57,735 nt of DNA from assembly GCA_003134555.1 (NCBI GenBank), contig PLBO01000064.1:1-57735 (forward strand), written 5' to 3'. Numbering within the stretch: the first letter of the stretch is position 1; every line of letters starts with the position of its first letter. The position numbers and the translations under genes are program-made. Below the pieces are notes generated by a model. That model searched no databases and was not told where the DNA came from. It worked only from the letters and a program-made list of their open reading frames with translations. This document shows positions 19,683 to 27,915 of the stretch, piece after piece. The stretch is from Actinomycetota bacterium (GTDB lineage Bacteria > Actinomycetota > Acidimicrobiia > IMCC26256 > PALSA-610).

Positions 19683-20363
19683 TCAACGTCCCGCGACGAG
19701 ATGCGCCAGGAAGCTCGTGAGGATGCGCGCGGTCGCACCCCAGACCGTCTCGTCCTCGAGATCGTAGAAATGCACGTCGAAGTCGGCGGTGTGGGTGTCC
19801 CAGCGTTCCTCGCGGTACGCGTCGGGGTCGAGCAACTCCGACAGTCGGACCTCGAGGATCCGCTCGACCTCGCGCGGGTTCGGGGTGAGCACGGGCGGGC
19901 CCGCCAGGATGCCGACGTACGGCGTAATCGTGAACCGCGTCGCGACGGTACCGATGCCGTCGAGGCGCGCCACGATCTCCACGTCGTCGGGCGACAGACC
20001 CACCTCCTCGTGCGCCTCGCGCAATGCCGTCGCGCGCAGGTCGGTGTCGACACCGGCCTCGAACTTGCCGCCCGGGAACGCGATCTCGCCCCGGTGTGAC
20101 CTCATCGTCTCGGGCCGCTTGATGAGCACGACGTGGGTATCGCCGTCGGCCTCGTACAACGGCACCAGCACCGCCGCGGCCTGGCTGCCTTCGACGTTCG
20201 GACCCTTTTCGACCGCCGGGGGCATGTCGGCGAGCCTCGCCCGGACCTCGGCGAGCGTGAACCGGCGTTGATCGGACGCGAGCGCCGCCCACTGCGGCGG
20301 CCGACCGGCACGGTACGACTCAGGACGGGGAATGCGCTGTTGACCTCCGCGTCGCGTCGCCAC
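19683..20363 (-). CDS. Nudix hydrolase, CoA pyrophosphatase-like
   Basis: About 226 residues contain the Nudix box GGKFEAGVDTDLRATALREAHEEVGL, preceded by RSHRGEIAFPGG. The latter resembles the extra signature (RxxxGEVxFPGG) of CoA-hydrolysing Nudix enzymes such as E. coli NudL. The likely reaction is cleavage of CoA or acyl-CoA to phosphopantetheine and 3',5'-ADP. The start is uncertain: the GTG at 20363 leaves no overlap with the divergent acyl-CoA synthetase start (20404) but lacks a ribosome site. Confidence 0.85.
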   Translation of the reverse strand: MATRRGGQQRIPRPESYRAGRPPQWAALASDQRRFTLAEVRARLADMPPAVEKGPNVEGSQAAAVLVPLYEADGDTHVVLIKRPETMRSHRGEIAFPGGKFEAGVDTDLRATALREAHEEVGLSPDDVEIVARLDGIGTVATRFTITPYVGILAGPPVLTPNPREVERILEVRLSELLDPDAYREERWDTHTADFDVHFYDLEDETVWGATARILTSFLAHLVAGR

Positions 20364-20403
20364 TGTGACGATCGTACCGACGCCGTGCGAAACTCCAGCC
20401 CCA

Positions 20404-22023
20404 ATGGACTGGAACCTCGCAACAGCATTCGAGTCGGTCTGCGACGCGCTCCCCGATCGCGTCGCGTTGATCCAAGGCGACCGCCGCGTCTCGTGGCGGT
20501 CGTTCGACGAGCGCGCCGCCCGTGCGGCTGGCGCGTTCTCGGCGGCCGGCCTGAAGCCCGGCGCCAAGGTCGCGTCGTACCTCTACAACTGCAACGAGTA
20601 CACCGAGGCCCTGTACGGCACGTTCAAGATGCGCGGCGTACCGGTGAACGTGAACTACCGGTATCTCGAAGACGAGCTCGTCTACCTGCTCGACAACTCC
20701 GACGCCGAAGCGTTGTTGTTCCACGGATCTCTCGGTGATCAGGTGGCCAAGATCCGCGACCGCGCGCCGCTCGTGAAGCTCTGGATCCAGGTCGACGACG
20801 GGTCGCCGCGCCAGGAGTTCGCGGTGGAGTACGAAGACCTGCTCGCGCGCCACGAGCCTATGGACCGCGTCGAGCGCAGCGGCGACGACCTCTACTTCCT
20901 CTACACCGGCGGCACCACGGGCATGCCGAAGGGCGTCATGTGGCGCAATGCCGACCTGTTCGGGGTCCTCGGCGACGGCGCGTACCCACTGGTCGGGCTC
21001 ACGCGCCCCGACACGATGGCCGAGGTCGGGACCCTCGCGAGGTCGCTCGTCGACGCCGGCGCGAACCGCGTGCACCTCCCCGCGTCGCCGCTCATGCACG
21101 GAACCGGTGCGTTCACGTCGTTCCAGGCCCTCTTCCTCGGCGCCGGTCTGGTCACGCTCGTCGGCCGGCACTTCGATGCGCACGAGCTCTGGGAGACGGT
21201 GCAGCGCGAGCGCGTGACGCAGATGGCGATCGTCGGAGACGCGTTCGCGAAGCCGATGCTGCGCGCACTCGAGGAGGCCGAGGCGAAGGGCACTCCGTAC
21301 GACGTGTCGTCGGTCGAGCTGATCATCAGCTCGGGCGTGATGTGGTCGGCGGAGGTGAAGCACGGGCTTATGCAGCGCGGCGCCTTCGTCTGTTACGACT
21401 CGCTCGGTTCGAGCGAGGGCGTGGGCTTCGCGGGCTCGATCAGCGTGCCCGGCTCGGAGCAGCAGACTGCGAGATTCACGATCGGAACGCACACCAAGGT
21501 CTTCACCGACAACGGCGTCGAGGTCGTCCCCGGATCGGGTGAGGTCGGCCGGCTCGCGGTCGGCGGCAACATCCCGCTCGGGTACTACAAGGACGAGGAG
21601 AAGTCGGACGCGACCTTCCTCGTCATCGACGGGAGCCGCTGGTCGGTGCCCGGCGACTTCGCCGGCGTCGAGGCCGACGGCACGATCACGCTGCTCGGGC
21701 GCGGCTCGGTGGTGATCAACTCCGGCGGCGAGAAGATCTACCCCGAAGAGGTAGAGGAGTCGGTGAAGATGCATCCCGCGGTCGCCGACTGCCTCGTCGT
21801 CGGTGTGCCCGACGAGCGCTTCGGCGAGGCGGTCACCGCGGTGGTGTCGTTGCGGCCGGGCGAGCACGCCACGCCCGAAGAGCTGGGCGCGGCGATGGAG
21901 TCGCTCGCGCGCTTCAAGCGCCCCCGACGATTCGTGATCGTCGACGAAGTCGTGCGTGGCCCGAACGGCAAAGCCGACTACAAGTGGGCCAAGGCCGCCG
22001 CCGCCGCCCAGGACTCGAGATAA
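20404..22023 (+). CDS. Acyl-CoA synthetase (AMP-dependent, FadD-like)
   Basis: The 539-residue adenylate-forming ligase activates a carboxylic acid via an acyl-AMP. Motifs are the P-loop YTGGTTGMPKG at 167-177, LGSSEG, the hinge LLGRGSVVINSGGEKIYPEEVE, and the C-terminal lysine in GPNGKADYKW. The alignment region suits medium or long-chain acyl substrates, but the substrate cannot be read from sequence. The ATG at 20404 begins MDWNLATAFE; 13 further codons upstream are in frame but would crowd the Nudix start. It is monocistronic and convergent with groES. Confidence 0.92.
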   Translation: MDWNLATAFESVCDALPDRVALIQGDRRVSWRSFDERAARAAGAFSAAGLKPGAKVASYLYNCNEYTEALYGTFKMRGVPVNVNYRYLEDELVYLLDNSDAEALLFHGSLGDQVAKIRDRAPLVKLWIQVDDGSPRQEFAVEYEDLLARHEPMDRVERSGDDLYFLYTGGTTGMPKGVMWRNADLFGVLGDGAYPLVGLTRPDTMAEVGTLARSLVDAGANRVHLPASPLMHGTGAFTSFQALFLGAGLVTLVGRHFDAHELWETVQRERVTQMAIVGDAFAKPMLRALEEAEAKGTPYDVSSVELIISSGVMWSAEVKHGLMQRGAFVCYDSLGSSEGVGFAGSISVPGSEQQTARFTIGTHTKVFTDNGVEVVPGSGEVGRLAVGGNIPLGYYKDEEKSDATFLVIDGSRWSVPGDFAGVEADGTITLLGRGSVVINSGGEKIYPEEVEESVKMHPAVADCLVVGVPDERFGEAVTAVVSLRPGEHATPEELGAAMESLARFKRPRRFVIVDEVVRGPNGKADYKWAKAAAAAQDSR

Positions 22024-22030
22024 CGCGAAA

Positions 22031-22068
22031 CTGCGTGAGCGTCGGGTTGCGACCCGAGGCTCACGCAG
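22031..22068. terminator. Bidirectional hairpin between acyl-CoA synthetase and groES
   Basis: The arms CTGCGTGAGC and GCTCACGCAG enclose a second matching pair (TCGGGT/ACCCGA) around a TGCG loop. The result is a 16-bp stem with one G-G mismatch. It lies exactly between two convergent genes. No T-run follows in either direction, so it would be an I-shaped terminator of the kind described in actinobacteria. Confidence 0.65.
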
Positions 22069-22091
22069 ATCCGGACGAACGAGAACGACTA

Positions 22092-22397
22092 CTACTTCTT
22101 CTTGGTGCCCTTTTGCTTCGCGAGCACGTCGCGTGAGCTGAGGATCAGAAGGTCCTCGCCGTCGACCGTGATCTCGGTGCCGCCGTACTTCGAGTACACG
22201 ACGGTGTCGCCGACGGTGAGGTCGATCGGGATGAGCTCGCCGCTGGTCTCGGCCCGGCGTCCGGGACCGATCGCGAGGACTTCACCCTGCTGGGGCTTCT
22301 CCTTCGCGGTGTCGGGGATGACGAGGCCGCTGTGGGTCGTCTCCTCGGCCTCGGCCGGACGGACGACGATTCGGTCCTCCAACGGCTGCAGGTTCAT
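22092..22397 (-). CDS. groES: Co-chaperonin GroES (Hsp10)
   Basis: The 101-residue GroES caps the GroEL ring. Signatures are [11 protein letters not shown] at the N terminus, the mobile loop around [16 protein letters not shown], and [10 protein letters not shown] lysine-rich tail (KQKGTKKK) is present. GGAGG lies seven bases before the ATG. It stands alone: the downstream gene is convergent and no groEL is in the window. A perfect CIRCE operator and promoter lie ~80-130 bp upstream, so control by the repressor HrcA is expected. Confidence 0.97.
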   Translation of the reverse strand: MNLQPLEDRIVVRPAEAEETTHSGLVIPDTAKEKPQQGEVLAIGPGRRAETSGELIPIDLTVGDTVVYSKYGGTEITVDGEDLLILSSRDVLAKQKGTKKK

Positions 22398-22473
22398 CGG
22401 TGCGCCTCCATGTGAGCGGGGATCTGGACGCCCTTGCGGGCGTCACGTACGCGGGGTGCGGCGAGCGCAACGA

Positions 22474-22500
22474 TTAGCACTCGCCGGGTTCGAGTGCTAA
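22474..22500 (-). promoter_or_regulatory. CIRCE operator of groES
   Basis: The sequence is TTAGCACTC, nine spacer bases, then GAGTGCTAA, identical to the CIRCE consensus bound by HrcA. It overlaps the last base of the candidate -10 box, so repressor binding would block transcription start. Confidence 0.97.
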
Positions 22501-22529
22501 TCGTACCAAGTCGCACCCGGGACCGGCAA
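22500..22529 (-). promoter_or_regulatory. Promoter of groES
   Basis: On the minus strand -35 TTGCCG (22529-22524) and -10 TACGAT (22505-22500) are separated by 18 bp. They match the actinobacterial housekeeping pattern TTGNNN/TANNNT and abut the CIRCE element. Confidence 0.6.
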
Positions 22530-22536
22530 GCTCGCC

Positions 22537-22560
22537 CCGGGCCGGCCGAAGCCGGGCCGG
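22537..22560 (-). terminator. GC-rich hairpin after tsaD
   Basis: CCGGGCCGGC and GCCGGGCCGG pair as a 10-bp stem with one mismatch around CGAA. On the transcribed minus strand the loop is TTCG, the stable UUCG tetraloop. It lies directly after the tsaD stop and before the groES promoter. No T-run follows. Confidence 0.45.
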
Positions 22561-22568
22561 CGCCGGGA

Positions 22569-23567
22569 TCACACCAGGCGGAGGTTCGGGACGACCGGGG
22601 CCTCGAGCGGGGTCGGGCCGTCGGCGGCGAGGCGATACGCCCCTACCGCCGCGACCATCGCCGCGTTGTCGGTGCACAGGGCGACGCTCGGCAGCACGAC
22701 CCGCACCTCCCCGGCGACGGCAAGGTCGAGCAGGCGCTCTCGCAACACCGAGTTCGCCGCCACCCCGCCGCCCGCGACCACGGTGTCGATTCCGGTCTCC
22801 CGCGCCGCGGCGAGGAGTTTGTCGACCAGCACGTCGACGACGGCGGCCTGGAACGACGCCGCGACGTCGGCGACGTCGGCTTCCGGGTGCTTGCGCACGT
22901 ATTGCACGACGGCGGTCTTCAGGCCCGAGAACGAGAAATCGTGGCCCTCGGCGCGCATGGGGCGGGGGAAGCGGATTGCCTCCGGATCGCCCTCGCGCGC
23001 GAGTCGGTCGATCGCGGGTCCGCCGGGATATCCGAGCCCGAGGAACCGCGCGACCTTGTCGAACGCTTCTCCGGCCGCGTCGTCGACCGTCTCGCCGAGC
23101 ACGCGGTAACGGCCGTGGCCGTCCATCGCGATCAGGAGCGTGTGACCACCGGAGACAATGAGGGTGACGAGCGGCGGCTCGAGCTGCGGGTCCTCGATCA
23201 TCGCCGCGTAGAGATGCGCCTCGTGGTGATGCACCGCGACGTACGGCAACCGGCTCGCAAGACTGATCGCCTTCGCGGCGCTGACACCCACGAGCAACGC
23301 ACCCGCGAGACCCGGACCCCGCACCGCGGCGACGGCGTCGAGCTCGTGCAGGGACGAACCCGCCTCCACCAACGCCTGTTCGATGACGTCGCAGATCAGC
23401 TCGACGTGCGCGCGGCTCGCGATCTCGGGGACGACGCCGCCGTAGCGCGCGTGCAGATCGGCCTGGCTCGCGACGACCGACGACCGAACCTGACGACCGT
23501 CGTCGACGACCGCGGCCGCCGTCTCGTCGCACGACGTCTCGATCCCGAGCACGCGCACGCGGCTCAC
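22569..23567 (-). CDS. tsaD: tRNA N6-adenosine threonylcarbamoyltransferase
   Basis: The 332-residue Kae1/TsaD catalytic subunit transfers threonylcarbamoyl to A37 of ANN-decoding tRNAs. It starts MSRVRVLGIETSCDETA; the metal-binding HxxxH is within VHHHEAHLY (His114, His118), and GGGVAANSVLRERL is the second ATPase-fold signature. The GTG start overlaps the rimI stop (GTGA). TsaB and TsaE, its required partners, are encoded upstream in the same operon. Confidence 0.96.
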   Translation of the reverse strand: MSRVRVLGIETSCDETAAAVVDDGRQVRSSVVASQADLHARYGGVVPEIASRAHVELICDVIEQALVEAGSSLHELDAVAAVRGPGLAGALLVGVSAAKAISLASRLPYVAVHHHEAHLYAAMIEDPQLEPPLVTLIVSGGHTLLIAMDGHGRYRVLGETVDDAAGEAFDKVARFLGLGYPGGPAIDRLAREGDPEAIRFPRPMRAEGHDFSFSGLKTAVVQYVRKHPEADVADVAASFQAAVVDVLVDKLLAAARETGIDTVVAGGGVAANSVLRERLLDLAVAGEVRVVLPSVALCTDNAAMVAAVGAYRLAADGPTPLEAPVVPNLRLV

Positions 23568-24121
23568 GACCACCCGCGGAGCCGCTCGACCACGGTGGTG
23601 CCGCGGATGCCGCGCTCGATGCCCTCGAGCAACCGCCGGTAGGGCGGTTCGCTCACCTCGTACGACCACATGACGAGCGCGTCCTCACCCGTGTCGCCGT
23701 AATACCCCTTGCGCACGCCCACCGCAGTGAACCCGAACCGCTTGTACATCTCCTGCGCACCGCGGTTCGACAGGCGCACCTCGAGGGTCATCGCGAGGGC
23801 GCCACGATCGATCGCCTCGTGCGCGAGGGTGAGCAGGAGGCGCGTGCCGATCTCGTGACGATGCCAGGCCGGATCGACGGCGATCGTCGTGACGTGCCCG
23901 TCGGTGAGCGACATCATCAAGCCGGCGTAGCCGACGACTTCGCGCCCGACCTTGGCCACGACGTAGGAGCGAGACGACCGCAACGCGAGCTCGCTCACGA
24001 ACAACGAGTGCGACCACGGTCGCGGGTACACCTGCGATTCGATCCGCACCACGCCGCGCAGGTGCCGGCGGCGCATCGGCGCGATGTGCACATCGAAGTC
24101 GACCTCGCGTTCGGCCGCCAT
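23564..24121 (-). CDS. rimI: GNAT acetyltransferase, RimI-like
   Basis: The 185-residue GNAT protein has an acetyl-CoA binding segment TIAVDPAWHRHEIGTRLL (variant of the Q/RxxGxG/A motif, here H-x-x-EIGTRL) and the C-terminal LEVRLSNRGAQEMYKRFGFTAVGVRKGYY typical of RimI. In E. coli RimI acetylates the N terminus of ribosomal protein S18. The placement between tsaB and tsaD is common. The start ATG shares a base with the tsaB stop (TGATG). The N- and C-terminal extensions (~30 residues each) exceed the ~150-residue norm. Confidence 0.9.
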   Translation of the reverse strand: MAAEREVDFDVHIAPMRRRHLRGVVRIESQVYPRPWSHSLFVSELALRSSRSYVVAKVGREVVGYAGLMMSLTDGHVTTIAVDPAWHRHEIGTRLLLTLAHEAIDRGALAMTLEVRLSNRGAQEMYKRFGFTAVGVRKGYYGDTGEDALVMWSYEVSEPPYRRLLEGIERGIRGTTVVERLRGWS

Positions 24122-24834
24122 CACCTGCCCTTGCGATTCCACGCCAGCTCGGCGTCGCTCTGGCGCAGGTACATCGGCAGGACCTCCGAAGGTGCGCAAA
24201 ACTCCTCGCGTTCGTAGCGCGCCAATGCGAGCTCGGCAAGAGCGCTGAGGCTCGGTGAGGCGTGCGCGGGCCCGGCGAGCTCGACGCGGCTCCCGAGCGG
24301 CACGAACGCGTCGGCGAACCGCAACGACCCGTCACCACACACGAGCGCGTCCTCGCCCCTGGCCTCGAGCTCGGCGACGAGATCGTCGGGGGTGCCGAGC
24401 TCGTACTCGGAGACGCGCTGCACCCCGCCGGGCACCTGCAGGTAGATCGCCCAGTAGAGCTCGTGGCGACGGGCGTCGATCGTGGCGACGACGAGCCGGC
24501 GCGAATAGCGGAGCGGGTATGCGAGGAGATCGAGACTCGGAATCGGGATCACCGGCACGCGCAGCGACTGCGCGAGCACCTTCGCGGTGGTCACGCCGAC
24601 GCGCAGGCCGCTGAACATCCCCGGTCCGATGCCGACCGCGATCGCCGACACCTGCGTGAGCTCGACACCGCAACGCTCGCAACACCACGCGATCGCAGGC
24701 GCGAGGGTCTCGGCGTGACGGGGCGGCGTGGTGTCGGCGGTGCCGCCGAGCTCGACGCGACCGATCATGCCCCGCTCGTTCGCGAGCACGATGCCGACCC
24801 GGCGGGTCGAGGTGTCGAGACCGAGGAGCAGCAT
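24121..24834 (-). CDS. tsaB: tRNA threonylcarbamoyladenosine biosynthesis protein TsaB
   Basis: The 237-residue ASKHA-fold partner of TsaD begins MLLLGLDTSTRRVGIVL and contains the GIGPGMFSGLRVGVTTAKVLAQ segment that forms the TsaD interface. It lacks the full metal site, as expected for TsaB. The ATG shares one base with the tsaE stop (TGATG). The C-terminal ~60 residues extend to a MYLRQSDAELAW end often seen in actinobacterial TsaB. Confidence 0.94.
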   Translation of the reverse strand: MLLLGLDTSTRRVGIVLANERGMIGRVELGGTADTTPPRHAETLAPAIAWCCERCGVELTQVSAIAVGIGPGMFSGLRVGVTTAKVLAQSLRVPVIPIPSLDLLAYPLRYSRRLVVATIDARRHELYWAIYLQVPGGVQRVSEYELGTPDDLVAELEARGEDALVCGDGSLRFADAFVPLGSRVELAGPAHASPSLSALAELALARYEREEFCAPSEVLPMYLRQSDAELAWNRKGR

Positions 24835-25334
24835 CACGCGTCTCCGAACGGCGCGAGCGCGGCCTCGAGAGCCGGGCGCCGATCGTCCCAGCCCGGTCCG
24901 GTCGCGACGATCTCGACGACGCGGAGGTCGTCGTCGCCGTCCCCGGCCCCATCCATGGCGATCCGCACGTCGATGCGCTCGCGCGGGAGCACGAGCGCGA
25001 TCGCCTCTCCCCATTCGACGACGGTGACCCGACCCTCGAGCAGCTCTTCGAAACCGAGATCGTGAAGCTCCTGGATCCGGTCGAGGCGATACACGTCGAC
25101 GTGCGCGACCGGCACCCGGCCTTCGTATTCCTGCACGATCGTGAAGGTCGGGCTCGTCACCCGCTGGGTGACGCCGAGTGCGCGCGCCAACCCTTTCGCG
25201 AACGTCGTCTTGCCGGCGCCGAGGTCGCCGGTGAGCACGACGAGGTCGCCGACGCGGAGCTGAGATCCGACGGCCTCTCCGATCGCTTCTGTCTCCTGCG
25301 CTCCCTTCGTCGTCAGCACAGCCATCTCCATCAT
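24834..25334 (-). CDS. tsaE: tRNA threonylcarbamoyladenosine biosynthesis ATPase TsaE
   Basis: The 166-residue P-loop ATPase has GDLGAGKT at ~36-43, SPTFTIVQEY, HVDVYRL and VVEWGE, the standard TsaE signatures. It resets the TsaB-TsaD complex in bacterial t6A synthesis. Two adjacent ATG codons overlap the preceding UDG stop; the first gives ATGA, the second TGATG. The very long frame upstream is out of register with the UDG and peptidase genes and is not coding. Confidence 0.93.
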   Translation of the reverse strand: MMEMAVLTTKGAQETEAIGEAVGSQLRVGDLVVLTGDLGAGKTTFAKGLARALGVTQRVTSPTFTIVQEYEGRVPVAHVDVYRLDRIQELHDLGFEELLEGRVTVVEWGEAIALVLPRERIDVRIAMDGAGDGDDDLRVVEIVATGPGWDDRRPALEAALAPFGDA

Positions 25335-25942
25335 GCGCGAACGAGCGCGCGCTTCACGTGCACGAAGTCGGCGCGCGCCTCGGCCAGCGCGCGACCACCG
25401 GAGCGCAACACGGCTGAGGGGTGCAGCGTCGGGATCACGATCGCGGCGTGGCCCGCGCGCGTGAACGCAAACTCGGTGCCGCGCAGCTTCGTGATGCCCT
25501 CCTTGGTCTGCAACAGCAGCTTCGTCGCGAAGTTGCCGAGTGTGACGATGACGCGCGGCCGGACGAGCTCGAGTTGGCGGTCGAGCCACGGCGCGCACGC
25601 CTCGATCTCGTCCGGGTGCGGATCGCGATTGCCCGGAGGACGACATTTCACGACGTTCGCGATGTACACGTCGGCCCGGGTCAGGCCGATTCCCTCGATG
25701 AGCTGCGTGAGAAGCTGACCGGCGCGGCCCACGAACGGTTCGCCCTTCAGGTCTTCCTGCTCGCCCGGACCTTCGCCCACGAACATCAGCTCGGCGTCGG
25801 CGCGGCCGACCCCGAACACGACTTGGGTCCGGCCGCCGGCGAGCTTGCACAGCGTGCAGGTCGATGCCGCCGCCGCTACTTCCGGCAACGTCGCACCGGC
25901 ATGGGCGGAATGCGGCGACGTGGACAGCGGGTCGGAGGTCAC
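25331..25942 (-). CDS. Uracil-DNA glycosylase, family 4 (Fe-S)
   Basis: The 203-residue protein removes uracil from DNA. The [4Fe-4S] ligands fit the family 4 pattern: Cys29, Cys32, Cys100 and Cys116. Motif A is GEGPGEQEDLKGEPFVGRAG and motif B is HPSAVLR. It starts with GTG and carries a disordered ~20-residue N-terminal leader. It is the first gene of the UDG-tsaE-tsaB-rimI-tsaD overlap chain and starts 27 bp after the S58 peptidase stop. Confidence 0.95.
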   Translation of the reverse strand: MTSDPLSTSPHSAHAGATLPEVAAAASTCTLCKLAGGRTQVVFGVGRADAELMFVGEGPGEQEDLKGEPFVGRAGQLLTQLIEGIGLTRADVYIANVVKCRPPGNRDPHPDEIEACAPWLDRQLELVRPRVIVTLGNFATKLLLQTKEGITKLRGTEFAFTRAGHAAIVIPTLHPSAVLRSGGRALAEARADFVHVKRALVRA

Positions 25943-25969
25943 GGCACTCCCAGGGACGAAGGGCGCATG

Positions 25970-26896
25970 CTAGCGGCCCGATCCCGACGTGCGGCCCGCC
26001 GACATGCGTATTGCCTCGGCGACCACATCGGCGGCGGCGACCCGAAGGCGATCGAGGTTCGGCGCGACCTCGGGAGTCGTCGCGGCCGTCGCGACCGCGA
26101 AGGCGATGTCGCCGTCGAAGCGCGTGTGTGCGGGACGCAACGCCCGCGCGAAACCGTCGTGCGCGCTCTGGGCGAGCAGGAAACACGCGGGCTTGTCGAG
26201 GACCACGTCGGTGACCACGACCGCGAGCGTCGTGTTCGCGCGACTTTCCTCGAACGGCAGCGGGCTCGGGAAGCCCGGCGCTTCGAGCGGCGCGCTCGAG
26301 CCGGCCAACGTCGTGCCGTCGGCGGCGATGACGTCGCCGAGCGCGTTGACGACGGCCAGCGCCCCGACGCGAACGCCGTCGATCGTGGTCTCGGCGACGC
26401 CCACGCCGCCGGGCGCCGCCCATTCGCGGCCACGCCACTTTCCCACGGTTGCCCCCGCACCCGCACCGACGCGACCCGGCTCGAGCGCCTCGTCGCGCGC
26501 GGCCGAGACCGCCGCCTCGTAACCGTCGTCAGCGCCCGGCGGCGGGCCACCGGCTTCCACCAGGTCGAAGATGCACGCCGCGGGGACGATCGGCACGGCT
26601 CCGGCCGCGGTCGCGAAGCCCTGGCCGCGCTCCGCGAGATACCGCATCACGCCGTCGGCCGCGGCGAGGCCGAAGGCCGAGCCGCCCGCCAGCACGATCG
26701 CGTCGACGCGCGCGACGGGGCGGGAGGGATCGAGCAGATCCGTCTCGCGCGTCGCGGGCGCACCTCCCCGCACCTCGGCGGAACCGACTGTGCCCGAGGC
26801 GAACAACATCACCGTCACGCCGGTGCCGTTTCCGGTCACGTGGCCGACGCGCACTCCCGCGACCGCGAAGCTCGACACGTTGCAATCGTCGCGCAA
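25970..26896 (-). CDS. P1/S58-family N-terminal nucleophile peptidase/amidase
   Basis: The 308-residue protein resembles DmpA-type aminopeptidases and nylon oligomer hydrolase NylC, which self-cleave into two chains. AGGSAFGLAAADGVMRYL matches the family core. The predicted autoproteolysis site is Asn221-Thr222 in SRANTTLAVVVTD, giving Thr222 as the new N-terminal nucleophile. The substrate is unknown. The start is TTG at 26896 without a ribosome site; the GTG six codons later is an alternative. It follows the alpha/beta hydrolase by 26 bp. Confidence 0.88.
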   Translation of the reverse strand: MRDDCNVSSFAVAGVRVGHVTGNGTGVTVMLFASGTVGSAEVRGGAPATRETDLLDPSRPVARVDAIVLAGGSAFGLAAADGVMRYLAERGQGFATAAGAVPIVPAACIFDLVEAGGPPPGADDGYEAAVSAARDEALEPGRVGAGAGATVGKWRGREWAAPGGVGVAETTIDGVRVGALAVVNALGDVIAADGTTLAGSSAPLEAPGFPSPLPFEESRANTTLAVVVTDVVLDKPACFLLAQSAHDGFARALRPAHTRFDGDIAFAVATAATTPEVAPNLDRLRVAAADVVAEAIRMSAGRTSGSGR

Positions 26897-26922
26897 GGGC
26901 AGATGGTCGCGCCGAGGACCGC

Positions 26923-27915
26923 TCAGGTCGCCTTGCCGCGCACCGAGCGGGCGAAGTCGACGATCAGCCGGTCGAGCTCGTCGGTCCGCTCGAGCATCAG
27001 CATGTGGCCGCCGTCGCGCATCAGCTCGAGGCGAGCGCCGGGGACGAGCTCGGCGATGCGCCGGGCCTCGAACGGAGGCGTCAGAACGTCGGCGGTCCCA
27101 ACGACGACCAGCGTCGGGATACGCACGTTCGGGAGCTCCCGGGTGAGGTCGAGACCGACGAGCACCCTCGGCGCGTCACGGCGGGTCTCCGGCGCGCACT
27201 CGGCCATCATCTTGCGGACGAGCTCGACGTGGCTCGGCTGCGGGTTCTTGCCGAAGCCGACGCGCGCGGCGAGGAATCCGAGGTTGGGCGCATCCCACAG
27301 CCACTGCGCGTCGGGCGTTCGCTTCGAGATCTTCTCGAGTCGCGCCTTCGTACGGGTCGAACGCGACCCGAACGGCGTGTACGCCAGCGTCGACAACAAT
27401 ACGATGCCGGCGACGCGCTCGGCCGCGACTTGCGGAAAGCGCGTGACGAACGACTGCACCGCGACACCACCGATCGAGTGACCCACGAGCACGGCGCCCC
27501 GCAGGTCGAGACCCTCGAGGACCGTCTTCACGTCGCGACCGAGGTTCTCCACCGAGTGACCTTCCCGGCCGAGCACGGAACGCCCGTGACCTCGATGGTC
27601 GAAAGCGATGGCACGGAAGCCCTCCTTGGGCAGTTCCTCGAGCTGGTGGAACCACGTGCGCACCGACAACGTGACGCCGTGCGAGAGGACGATCGGCGGA
27701 TCGAGCTCGTTGCCATTCTCGACGACGTAGATCGTGCCGCGGTCGTGCGTGTCGAGCCGGCGATCGACGTACGTGGTCGCATCGAGCACGCGCCGCGCGT
27801 CGCCGTCGGGCGCGCGCCGCATCCGGGTCGCGGCGAGTCGCTGCGCGCCGTACACGAGCCCGGCCACACCGCCGAGCGTCCCCGCGGCGATCCCGGCCCG
27901 GCGCGCGAGGCTCAG
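26923..27915 (-). CDS. Alpha/beta hydrolase with N-terminal membrane anchor
   Basis: The 330-residue protein has an N-terminal hydrophobic segment (IAAGTLGGVAGLVYGA), then an alpha/beta fold with oxyanion-loop HG, nucleophile Ser147 (VGHSIGG), an acidic residue in VVGTADVLTPP and catalytic His in RDGGHMLML. The substrate is unknown. The start is uncertain. CTG at 27915 has GGAGG five bases upstream and overlaps the alr stop as CTGA, like the ATGA and GTGA junctions of its neighbours. The only canonical alternative upstream, GTG at 27951, lacks a ribosome site. Confidence 0.85.
   Translation of the reverse strand: MSLARRAGIAAGTLGGVAGLVYGAQRLAATRMRRAPDGDARRVLDATTYVDRRLDTHDRGTIYVVENGNELDPPIVLSHGVTLSVRTWFHQLEELPKEGFRAIAFDHRGHGRSVLGREGHSVENLGRDVKTVLEGLDLRGAVLVGHSIGGVAVQSFVTRFPQVAAERVAGIVLLSTLAYTPFGSRSTRTKARLEKISKRTPDAQWLWDAPNLGFLAARVGFGKNPQPSHVELVRKMMAECAPETRRDAPRVLVGLDLTRELPNVRIPTLVVVGTADVLTPPFEARRIAELVPGARLELMRDGGHMLMLERTDELDRLIVDFARSVRGKAT

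Noticed and set aside
20330-20403. ATT start for the Nudix gene behind GGAGG
   Set aside because: Spacing is ten bases and ATT starts are very rare; a GTG just upstream is available, so no claim is made.
24834-26438. 534-residue fusion ending in TsaE
   Set aside because: The upstream part is a frame-shifted reading of the UDG and S58 peptidase genes; TsaE starts at the ATG pair near 25334.
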